Shown: one piece after another, positions 1-5,958 of the stretch | Layout: every line of letters starts with the position of its first letter | Position numbering within the stretch: position 1 is the stretch's first letter | Origin: Bacteroidales bacterium | Lineage (GTDB): Bacteria > Bacteroidota > Bacteroidia > Bacteroidales > UBA1402 | DNA length: 7,185 nt | Reading direction: 5' to 3' | Assembly: GCA_003506275.1 (NCBI GenBank) | Contig: DOBD01000113.1 | Coordinates: 2,096-9,280, forward strand | Notes under the pieces: generated by a model | What the model was told of the DNA's origin: nothing | The model's database searches: none | Seen by the model: the letters and a program-made list of their open reading frames with translations, nothing else | Made by a program: the position numbers and the translations under genes

Positions 1-1
1 C

Positions 2-553
2 TTGCAAGCCGAACTCATCGCGTCGGACAGCCTTTGGACCTTGAAGCGCATTGCCGCCTGTTACCGGTTGGAAAAAGAGCCGGAAAAAGCCCTCGACTAC
101 TACCAAAAAGCCATCAAGCTGGCGCCAGACGATTTGGTGCTGACCTTCAACGCTGGTCATGCCCTCGTGGAAGCCGGGCGTTATGCCGAAGCCCTGCAGC
201 AGTATTTCAAGGCAGAGGTGCTTTCCGAGGAATCCCTCAAAACCTGGCGGCCCATCGCCTGGTGCTCCCTGCTCTGCGGCAAGTATGAGCAAGCCGACAA
301 GTATTACCGGAAAATCCTGAACCATAAACCGGCCATCGAGGATTACCTGAACGCCGGTCACCTGGAATGGTGCAAAGGCCAACCACTCAAAGCCATCGAA
401 GTGTATAAAAAAGGGATCAGGGCTTCCCATACGCCGTTTCCTGAATTTCTGGAACTCTTCCAAAACGACATGAAGATACTGGTCGGTCACGGTATCACAG
501 CCGAAGACATTCCCTTTGTCAGGGATGAATTGTTTTATGCCCTGGAGGAATAA
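2..553 (+). CDS. Tetratricopeptide repeat (TPR) protein, C-terminal part (5' end outside the window)
   Basis: The reading frame is open from the window edge to a TAA at 551-553, giving 183 visible codons. The first codon here is TTG, with no room to see a promoter or leader, so this is most likely the end of a longer protein. Four TPR-like helical hairpins can be followed, at about visible residues 11-44, 45-78, 79-111 and 112-143. They show the usual pattern of a small residue in helix A and A-x-x-x-Y/F-x-K-A in helix B (for example ALDYYQKAIKLAP and ALQQYFKAEVL). TPR arrays are protein-protein scaffolds and no catalytic domain is visible. The remaining 40 residues form an acidic tail ending in LFYALEE. 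Bacteroidota commonly encode large TPR proteins with similar ends, but the partner and role here are unknown. The stop lies 1 nt before the next gene's ATG, which suggests cotranscription. TPR assignment is firm; function is open. Confidence 0.85.
   Translation: MQAELIASDSLWTLKRIAACYRLEKEPEKALDYYQKAIKLAPDDLVLTFNAGHALVEAGRYAEALQQYFKAEVLSEESLKTWRPIAWCSLLCGKYEQADKYYRKILNHKPAIEDYLNAGHLEWCKGQPLKAIEVYKKGIRASHTPFPEFLELFQNDMKILVGHGITAEDIPFVRDELFYALEE
544..549 (+). promoter_or_regulatory. Shine-Dalgarno-like GGAGGA before the exported-protein gene
   Basis: GGAGGA lies 5 nt before ATG 555 and supports that start over the upstream ATGs. It is notable because the other starts in this window (1453, 5676, 5959, 6830) have no purine-rich SD match, as is usual in Bacteroidota. 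It may be incidental, because the bases encode Glu-Glu at the end of the preceding gene. Confidence 0.4.
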
Positions 554-554
554 G

Positions 555-1469
555 ATGAAAGCCGCCACGATCTGTTTGTTGGTCTGTTTGGCCCCCTTCT
601 TCTCGGTCGCCGGTGCGCGTTCCGACAGTACCGCTGTGTTCAAGGCCGCTTTCCTGTCCGGCGAGTGGCAACCTTATGTCATGCAATCCACGGACTACGC
701 CCTGAATGGCCCCGATACCACTTTTCTGCAACGGTTAACAGCGTCGGTCGACGTGGTTGTGACCGATTCCACCGCAGACCGATATATGTTGACCTGGCGT
801 TTTCACGATTTCGCCATTGAAACGGACAGTCGTTTGCTGAAAGCCGTCGTGGCCAAAGCCGAGCCTGTCACGGTGACCTGCCTGGTATCGCCTGTCGGTA
901 TCCTGAGGGAGTTCCTGAACTGGTCATCGCTCACCACCTGCCTGGACGAAGCCCTCAAGGCTGAACTGCCATCGTACGCTTTGAGAAGTGATTCGGCCGC
1001 CAAACGGGAAATCGAGCGTTTGTATGCCTTTCGTTCCGGCCTGGAAGGTTTGTTGTTGCGCAGCATCCGGCTTTTCCACCAGTTGCATGGGTATGGTTAC
1101 GACCTGGGAGTAGTGGTCGACGTGCCCACCCTGTTGGCCCTGCCCGGATTGACAGACCAGGTGCCCGGTACAGTGCGCAAACGACTGGATGTCCTGGATG
1201 AAGGCACCGCTGTTGTCTCCACTGTGAGTGTGCCGGATACGACCCACCTCAAAGCCCTTTTGACTCGTATCAAACCGACCAGGGAGGAATCCGATGCCCT
1301 GTTGGCTACAAAAATGACGGGTTCGACCGTTTTTGATTTGAAAACCGGCTGGGTTTTCTATACTTTTGAGGCGCTGGAGCAAGCCATCGATCAGGTGAAT
1401 ACCGGCCAGCTATTGGAATTGACCCATTCTTCAACCTATAATTCGCTACATTATGAGCACGACCATTGA
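555..1469 (+). CDS. Exported protein of unknown function, 304 aa
   Basis: I do not recognise this family. I chose ATG 555 rather than the in-frame ATGs at 516 and 525. From 555 the protein opens with a clean Sec signal peptide: Lys2, hydrophobic residues about 5-18, and an A-G-A cleavage site after Ala21. The upstream starts would also overlap the TPR gene by up to 38 nt. A GGAGGA at 544-549 sits at good Shine-Dalgarno distance, although those bases also encode the last Glu-Glu of the TPR protein. Cys7 and Cys11 lie inside the signal and neither makes a convincing lipobox (LLVC), so a lipoprotein is unlikely. The mature part appears mixed alpha/beta and soluble, with two cysteines (109 and 129) that could form a disulphide in the periplasm. 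No membrane segment follows the signal. The C-terminus is His-rich (His291, 299, 302, 304). The last residues EHDH are encoded within the overlap with galM. Position suggests an operon with the TPR gene and galM. Confidence 0.8.
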   Translation: MKAATICLLVCLAPFFSVAGARSDSTAVFKAAFLSGEWQPYVMQSTDYALNGPDTTFLQRLTASVDVVVTDSTADRYMLTWRFHDFAIETDSRLLKAVVAKAEPVTVTCLVSPVGILREFLNWSSLTTCLDEALKAELPSYALRSDSAAKREIERLYAFRSGLEGLLLRSIRLFHQLHGYGYDLGVVVDVPTLLALPGLTDQVPGTVRKRLDVLDEGTAVVSTVSVPDTTHLKALLTRIKPTREESDALLATKMTGSTVFDLKTGWVFYTFEALEQAIDQVNTGQLLELTHSSTYNSLHYEHDH

Positions 1470-2499
1470 AAAACTGCCTTTTGGCAACATGCCCGACGGG
1501 AGTCCCGTCTTTTTGTTCCGATTCACCAACGAAGCTGGCGCCATTGCCGACATCACCAACTACGGTGGACGGTTGGTCCGCATCCTGGTACCCGATAAAA
1601 ACGGCAAGCTGACCTCTGTTATCAAGGGCTACGAAACCCTGGAAGGTTTCCTCAAGGACGGTGGCAACTACCTGGGTGCCATTTGCGGCCGCTATGCCAA
1701 CCGCATCGCCAAAGCTGTCTTTGTGGCCGATGGCAACACGTACAACCTGGCTGTCAACAATGGCCCCAACAGCCTTCACGGTGGTATCGAGGGCTTCCAC
1801 ATCAAATGCTGGGATTTCGCCATCGAAGACGAAGCCTTGGTGTTGACCTACGTGTCCAAGGACATGGAAGAAGGCTTTCCCGGCAAGTTGGACGTCGAGG
1901 TGCGGTACACCTGGTCGGAAACCTGTGAACTCAGCATGCAAATCACCGCTGCCACCGACAAGCTGACGCCTGTCAACATTACCAACCACGCGTATTTCAA
2001 CCTGAATGGGGAAGGCGACATCCTGGGACACACCATGCGCCTCAACGCCACACGTTACGTACCCATCCACGACGATGCCATCCCTACCGGTGAAATTCGT
2101 TTCGTCAAAGGTACACCCTTTGATTTTACTGAAGCCAAGCCCATTGGTAAGGATATTGAGCAAGACGACGTTCAACTTAAGAACGGGTCAGGTTACGACC
2201 ATTGCTTTGTGATCGAAAAGGAAGCCTTCGGAGACCTGGCGTTGGCCGCTGAGGCCACATCGCCTGTCACAGGCATTACCTTGAAGGTGTTTACCACCAT
2301 GCCCGGTGTACAGTTCTATTCAGGCAACTTCCTGGGCAGTGAGTACCCCGGTCTTGAAGGCAAGCCTTACAGCCGCCGTCAAGCTTTCTGTCTGGAGCCC
2401 GAGTTCTTCCCCGACACCCCCAACCAGAGTGGTTTCCCCACGTGTATGGTCAAAGCCGGTGAGGCCTTCGAAGAAACCTTGATTTTCCAATTCTCCTGA
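1453..2499 (+). CDS. galM: Aldose 1-epimerase (mutarotase)
   Basis: This enzyme interconverts the alpha and beta anomers of glucose, galactose and related aldoses (EC 5.1.3.3). At 348 aa it is full length for the GalM family and has no signal peptide, so it is probably cytosolic. Diagnostic motifs occur in order: CGRYANRIAKA (78-88), NNGPNSLHGG (102-111), NITNHAYFNL (175-184), GYDHCF (247-252) and LEPEFFPDTPN (314-324). By comparison with characterised GalM enzymes, His179 is the catalytic acid, Glu315 the catalytic base, and His109 and Asp249 are conserved active-site residues; all are present. The ATG at 1453 lies inside the end of the preceding gene, giving a 17-nt overlap in another frame and suggesting translational coupling. 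No SD sequence precedes it. A later in-frame ATG at 1489 would cut off the first 12 residues; 1453 is preferred but not proven. The S4-domain gene follows after 21 nt. Confidence 0.96.
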   Translation: MSTTIEKLPFGNMPDGSPVFLFRFTNEAGAIADITNYGGRLVRILVPDKNGKLTSVIKGYETLEGFLKDGGNYLGAICGRYANRIAKAVFVADGNTYNLAVNNGPNSLHGGIEGFHIKCWDFAIEDEALVLTYVSKDMEEGFPGKLDVEVRYTWSETCELSMQITAATDKLTPVNITNHAYFNLNGEGDILGHTMRLNATRYVPIHDDAIPTGEIRFVKGTPFDFTEAKPIGKDIEQDDVQLKNGSGYDHCFVIEKEAFGDLALAAEATSPVTGITLKVFTTMPGVQFYSGNFLGSEYPGLEGKPYSRRQAFCLEPEFFPDTPNQSGFPTCMVKAGEAFEETLIFQFS

Positions 2500-2520
2500 A
2501 CCATAACACCCTGCTGACCC

Positions 2521-2745
2521 ATGAAACCCGTTGTCATTGAGTTCGTCTTGAAGGCAGATCAGGATCATATACCCTTGATCCAACTGCTCAAGGTGGTCAA
2601 TGTGGTGGGTAGCGGTGGGGAAGCCCAGGGCCTGGTGATGCAAGGACTGGTACAACTCAACGGTCAACCTGAAAGCCGCAAACGGGCCAAGATCAGGCAA
2701 GGCGACACCGTAACAACAGGGCCCTATACCATCAAGGTGCATTGA
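2521..2745 (+). CDS. Small S4-domain RNA-binding protein (YbcJ/YaaA-like)
   Basis: This 74-aa protein is almost entirely one S4 RNA-binding fold. The visible pattern is a beta strand (VIEFVL), a helix with I-P-L-I-Q-L-L-K, then S-G-G-E-A, G-x-V-x-L-N-G (residues 42-48, around VQLNG), E-S-R-K-R-A-K, and the closing R-Q-G-D-T-V. This matches the stand-alone S4 proteins typified by E. coli YbcJ and Bacillus YaaA, which are about 70 aa long, so the gene is complete. The S4 fold binds structured RNA; the RNA target of these small proteins is mostly not defined, although some are linked to ribosome assembly. It is cytosolic. The 21-nt gap after galM and the terminator 36 nt downstream make it the probable last gene of the plus-strand cluster. 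Its link with galM is probably operon convenience rather than shared function. Confidence 0.9.
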   Translation: MKPVVIEFVLKADQDHIPLIQLLKVVNVVGSGGEAQGLVMQGLVQLNGQPESRKRAKIRQGDTVTTGPYTIKVH

Positions 2746-2781
2746 TGCGCGACGTTACACTGACGGCAACGAGACAACCTA

Positions 2782-2817
2782 AAAAAAACCTCGACGAATC
2801 ATCGCCGAGGTTTTTTT
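2782..2817. terminator. Bidirectional intrinsic terminator between convergent genes
   Basis: The arms 2782-2793 (seven A then CCTCG) and 2806-2817 (CGAGG then seven T) are perfectly complementary over 12 bp. Inside, CGA at 2795-2797 can pair with TCG at 2802-2804 after one A-C mismatch, leaving a 4-nt loop. On the plus strand the hairpin ends in a T-run and serves the S4 gene, which ends at 2745. On the minus strand the A-run becomes a T-run and serves the barrel-protein gene, whose stop is at 2836. The convergent placement fits a shared terminator. Confidence 0.9.
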
Positions 2818-2835
2818 ATCCCTCCGTGGGAGGCC

Positions 2836-5676
2836 TTACATGTCGCCGCCGAAGCCACCGCCGCCGAAGCCGCCACGACCGCCACCACCACGTGTACCAC
2901 GCATCATGCCGCCCATACCGGCGTTGCTGTTGGCGAATTTCATCAGGCGGTAGGTGAAACTGATCATAAAGTACGAGGTCAACGTGTTGTAACGGCTCAA
3001 CTGCCTGGAGTTGTCATTAATGCTTTCATTCAGGTTCTGACGTTGACGCAGGATGTCGTAGAGGCGCAGGGTAACTACCCCCATGCTGTTGAATACGGTC
3101 TTGTCGATGGACGCGTTCCAGATGAGTTCGTTCTTGGTGAACTCCGAATACCCCGAGCGTGCCGTGTAACTCAAATCGTTGGCAATGTTTAGGTTATAAG
3201 GCAGGTGCAGGTTGACGTTGCCACCACCGGTCCAGTCCCAGGTTTCGCGTCTGTCGTAGTTGTTCAGACTGTTCTCAGAGGCACTGTAGGTAACCGATCC
3301 GCGGGCGCCCACTTCGAGAATGTCGGTCGTGAGGGTCAACCCGAGGGTCTCGTTACCGCCCCAGCTGGCAGTGGTACCGAGGTTGCCCAAGCGCAGAATT
3401 TCCTGGTTGGCATCCACGAAGGGGTTGGGGGAGAGGCTTCGATCGGAGTAGCTGTATGATTGTCTGAAATTTAGATTGGTATTCGTATTGAATTGCAGAC
3501 GATTCTTAATGATGGGGGTGTTGAAGGAAAACCGGGTATTGCCATTGAAGGGAATGTCCTTGGCGTTGACGGTCTGGCTCCACACTTTACCGGTCTGGTC
3601 GTATATCTGGTTGGATACCAGGGCATTTTGAGTAAAGCTACCGTTGAGACTCAGGGTGTACGAGGACAAGCGTTCCTGGTTGAAGTTGGTGTACAGGAAT
3701 TCCAGGCTTTGATTGAAGGACGGTCTCAGGTCAGGGTTACCGATGGGTTCCCGCATCAGGTTGTCGTTGTTCTTGACCGGTTGCATCTGCTCGATGCTGG
3801 GTTGGGAGCTACGGCCCCTGTACCGCAATCTGGCGTAGGTGCGTCTGGTAAAGTTGAACTGGAACATGGCCGAAGGGGAGTAGTTGATGCCTGAATTGGT
3901 ACGCCTCAGGTCATCGCCGTCCATGTAGTCGTTGATGCTGGTTATCTGGAAAGGCTCAGCCCTCACGCCCAACTGGTAACTGTAATTGGTGTCCTGGTGG
4001 CGGAAGCTCAGGGCCAGCGACTGGTTAAGGTACAGGTTTTTGTACTGGTTGCTGTAGGTGGAGTCCAGGACATCGTATACTTCGGTGAGGTCGTTTTTGT
4101 TGTATTGCAGTTTCTCGGACGTCTGCGAATTGGCGTTGAACGAGGCGGCCACTTCCAAAAAGTTCTTCAGGTTGAAGAGGGGTTCGATGTAGGATACACG
4201 GGCGTTGGTGCTGAACGACTGTGATTCGTTGGTGTTGTGCTGGTCGATCACAGACAGGGAGTCGGTGATTACCTGTAATTTTTCAGAGTAGTTCTGACCT
4301 TGCGATTCCGAAGTGTTGATGTTTCCGCTCACATTAATACTGAGGTTGCGGCCTTTCTTGACGGGCGAACGGCGATTGTAAATCAGGTTGAGGCTGGCAC
4401 TGCCGTTCTGACTTTGGCTTTCGTTTCTCGATGAGCTCTCGCTAATGGCCGTGCTGTCTTCACCTACGATGGAGGTGTAGTCACTGCTGCTGTTCGACCG
4501 GGAATTGGATATGCCGTAGTTCAGACGTGGTTGCAAAATAAGGGTGTTGGTTGTGTCCGGTTTCCACTCCATTTCAAAGCGCAGGCCGGCATCGTGGTTG
4601 CTCCGATCGGACGATGAGGTGCTTTTGGTCAGGTAGGTCGTGCCGCCCAGCCAGTTTTCCCGTTCGGATTCGGTATCCGAGCTGGAAGAGGTGTGGTTGT
4701 AGGAACCATCGCCACCGATGACCAGGCTGTCGTTTATCTGGGTATTGTTGTTGATACCGATGTTTTGGGTTTGGATATAGCCGCTGCCTCCGCCACCACC
4801 GAAGGACATACCGCCACGTCCCCTGCCGGAACGGGCGCTGTTGGTGTTGTTGGCGCCACCGGTCACGGTGGTGCGAACGTCGTTGTTCCACAGGTTGATG
4901 AAGGCGTTGGCGTCGTAACGACCGATTAGGTCACGGTCCAGACCTCCACCCACGGATACGTTGCCGAAGGTGCCCTTGCGACGGTTATCCTTGATGGTCA
5001 GGTTGATGATGCGTTCGGTATTCTCGTCTTCAAAGCCGGTCAACTGAGCCGTTTCCGACTTCAGGTCGATGACCTGCACCTTGTCGACGATGTCGGCCGG
5101 CATGTTCTTGGTGGTCATTTGCATGTCGCCGTCGAAGAATTTCTTGCCGTCCACCCGGATGCGTTTGATTTCCTCGCCGTTGACGGTGATTTTGCCTTCA
5201 TTATCTACCGTGACGCCTGGGAGTTTCTTGAGCAGGTCTTCTACCACGGCGTTTTCTGCCAGTTTGAAAGCGGCTGGATTGAATTCGATGGTATCACCCC
5301 TGACCACCATCTGGGCCGCCATGCCCGTCACCTCGACAGCAGACAGTTCCTTGGCTTTCTGGGTCAGGTAGATGTTTTTCATCAAGACAGCCTTGTCGGC
5401 CACTTCGACGGGGGTAAACGTGGTTTCGTACCCCAGGAAGCGCACTTCCACCAGGTAAGCGCCGGCCTTGACCTTGGTCAGCGTGAAGGCACCCCTTGCG
5501 TTGGTCAAGACTCCTTGAACCAGGGATGAGTCGGCTTTGTTCAGCAAGCGGATGGCGGCCATCTCAATGACGCCCTCGTCGTTTTTGTCAAGGACCTTGC
5601 CTTGAATACTGTGTTGAGCCACGGAGGTCAGCGTGCAGGCAGCTGCGAAAAACAGGACAAGTAGTTTTTTGTACAT
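2836..5676 (-). CDS. Outer-membrane beta-barrel protein, TonB-receptor-like, with N-terminal carboxypeptidase-regulatory-like domain
   Basis: The start at 5676 gives 946 aa and places a signal peptide at the N-terminus (MYKKLLVLFFAA, cleavage probably after S-V-A, residue 20). The frame stays open 26 codons further upstream, but that extension is polar, would bury the signal and lies in the leader. Domains: residues 22-108 form a CarboxypepD_reg-like beta sandwich (Q-G-K-V, G-A-F-T-L, V-R-F-L-G-Y-E); about 112-205 resemble the plug that precedes Bacteroidota barrel proteins (RGDTIEFNPAAFK, VEDLLKKLPGV, RIRVDGKKFF, ADIVDKVQVID); from about 235 on are repeated amphipathic strands and Ser/Asn/Gln-rich loops of a large barrel. 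The last strand, FMISFTYRLMKF, looks like a beta-signal, but a Gly/Arg-rich tail (about 918-946) follows. A second Gly/Arg-rich stretch is at 283-298. The only Cys is in the signal. No SusD partner is present, so it is not a standard SusC pair. Transport is plausible; the substrate is unknown. It is transcribed divergently from kduI. Confidence 0.88.
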   Translation of the reverse strand: MYKKLLVLFFAAACTLTSVAQHSIQGKVLDKNDEGVIEMAAIRLLNKADSSLVQGVLTNARGAFTLTKVKAGAYLVEVRFLGYETTFTPVEVADKAVLMKNIYLTQKAKELSAVEVTGMAAQMVVRGDTIEFNPAAFKLAENAVVEDLLKKLPGVTVDNEGKITVNGEEIKRIRVDGKKFFDGDMQMTTKNMPADIVDKVQVIDLKSETAQLTGFEDENTERIINLTIKDNRRKGTFGNVSVGGGLDRDLIGRYDANAFINLWNNDVRTTVTGGANNTNSARSGRGRGGMSFGGGGGSGYIQTQNIGINNNTQINDSLVIGGDGSYNHTSSSSDTESERENWLGGTTYLTKSTSSSDRSNHDAGLRFEMEWKPDTTNTLILQPRLNYGISNSRSNSSSDYTSIVGEDSTAISESSSRNESQSQNGSASLNLIYNRRSPVKKGRNLSINVSGNINTSESQGQNYSEKLQVITDSLSVIDQHNTNESQSFSTNARVSYIEPLFNLKNFLEVAASFNANSQTSEKLQYNKNDLTEVYDVLDSTYSNQYKNLYLNQSLALSFRHQDTNYSYQLGVRAEPFQITSINDYMDGDDLRRTNSGINYSPSAMFQFNFTRRTYARLRYRGRSSQPSIEQMQPVKNNDNLMREPIGNPDLRPSFNQSLEFLYTNFNQERLSSYTLSLNGSFTQNALVSNQIYDQTGKVWSQTVNAKDIPFNGNTRFSFNTPIIKNRLQFNTNTNLNFRQSYSYSDRSLSPNPFVDANQEILRLGNLGTTASWGGNETLGLTLTTDILEVGARGSVTYSASENSLNNYDRRETWDWTGGGNVNLHLPYNLNIANDLSYTARSGYSEFTKNELIWNASIDKTVFNSMGVVTLRLYDILRQRQNLNESINDNSRQLSRYNTLTSYFMISFTYRLMKFANSNAGMGGMMRGTRGGGGRGGFGGGGFGGDM

Positions 5677-5779
5677 ACGGATGTTGATCGAGTGATGGAT
5701 AACAAGTTGTGCTTGGTGGGTTGGTTGTTTGCTGCTTTGATATACGAAAGTCACAATGGTTTAATGCCGTTCGGTAAAT

Positions 5780-5834
5780 ACCTTGGAAGGTTATCCGGAC
5801 TGATGTCATACCTTGTTTGAAGCGGCTCAAAGGT
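5780..5834. repeat. Two ACCTT/AAGGT inverted repeats upstream of the barrel gene
   Basis: The first dyad is ACCTT (5780-5784), GG, AAGGT (5787-5791). The second has wider spacing, ACCTT (5810-5814) to AAGGT (5830-5834), and its right arm lies within the minus-strand -7 box. The left arms are part of a direct repeat TACCTTG at 5779-5785 and 5809-5815, 30 bp apart, close to three helical turns. Spacing and position fit operator half-sites, but the arms are short and could arise by chance. Confidence 0.35.
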
Positions 5835-5835
5835 A
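5828..5835 (-). promoter_or_regulatory. Putative -7 promoter element of the barrel-protein gene
   Basis: CAAAGGTA on the plus strand reads TACCTTTG on the minus strand, an exact match to the Bacteroidota -7 consensus TAnnTTTG. It lies about 150 nt upstream of the start at 5676, implying a leader of about 145 nt. No clear TTG-type -33 element lies at the expected distance, so this is a half-supported promoter. Confidence 0.45.
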
Positions 5836-5914
5836 GGTGAAAGTGTTTGCCCCGCACCCGTTAGCGACGGTAAAGGACACATTTTTGGAGGAAAATGGGA
5901 TTTTTTGGAACAAT

Positions 5915-5945
5915 TGGGTTACCTTTGCAAGCTAGGGATAACCCA
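5915..5945. repeat. Inverted repeat overlapping the kduI promoter and predicted transcription start
   Basis: TGGGTTA at 5915-5921 and TAACCCA at 5939-5945 are perfect 7-bp arms separated by 17 bp. The left arm enters the -7 box, and the centre (about 5930) falls close to where transcription should begin. This would suit a repressor operator of an uronate-responsive regulator, but no regulator gene is visible in the window. Confidence 0.4.
5920..5927 (+). promoter_or_regulatory. Putative -7 promoter element of the kduI operon
   Basis: TACCTTTG matches the Bacteroidota -7 consensus TAnnTTTG exactly and sits 31 nt before the kduI ATG, implying a short leader of about 25 nt. The nearest TTTG upstream (5904-5907) is only 12 nt away, too close for the usual spacing of about 19-23, so the -33 element is not clear and an activator may be needed. 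Confidence 0.5.
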
Positions 5946-5958
5946 GAAACAACGTCTT

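Larger units (their letters stand above)
5677..5958. promoter_or_regulatory. Divergent intergenic region between the barrel-protein gene and kduI
   Basis: These 282 bases hold no convincing gene. They contain two opposed TACCTTTG boxes (minus strand 5828-5835, plus strand 5920-5927) about 84 bp apart, several ACCTT/AAGGT dyads, and a CCGT-N5-ACGG dyad at 5858-5870. On the minus strand, the roughly 145-nt leader of the barrel gene is CA-rich and apparently unstructured near the start codon. I see no riboswitch or small-RNA structure. Confidence 0.6.

Noticed and set aside
1413..1442. TTGGAA and TATAAT with an 18-nt spacer just before galM, resembling a sigma-70 promoter
   Set aside because: The Bacteroidota housekeeping sigma factor does not recognise the classical -35/-10 pattern, and the site is within coding sequence and would give a nearly leaderless message. 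Chance is more likely.
1306..2175. Long minus-strand open frame of 289 codons opposite galM
   Set aside because: It is antisense to a full-length enzyme with all catalytic residues. Its translation shows no recognisable domain or plausible start context, and G/C-rich third codon positions in the real gene readily create such frames.
2742..2957. Plus-strand open frame of 71 codons crossing the terminator
   Set aside because: It overlaps the S4 gene's stop, runs through the terminator hairpin and into the antisense of the barrel gene's Gly-rich tail; its Arg-rich translation is the frame shadow of Gly codons.
3493..3894. Plus-strand open frames (also 5119-5529 and others) opposite the barrel-protein gene
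   Set aside because: They lie wholly inside a well-supported 946-codon gene, have no leader or family signature, and reflect codon bias on the other strand.
5677..5754. Possible 26-residue N-terminal extension of the barrel protein
   Set aside because: The extension is polar and would place the signal peptide internally. The start at 5676 gives a standard Sec signal.
5933..5942. TAGGGATAAC, identical to the first ten bases of the I-SceI homing-endonuclease site
   Set aside because: The match stops after ten of eighteen bases and there is no intron or endonuclease gene nearby.
5905..5958. Possible 18-residue N-terminal extension of KduI from a TTG
   Set aside because: It would overlap the -7 box and is not needed for family length; ATG 5959 gives a normal 281-aa KduI.
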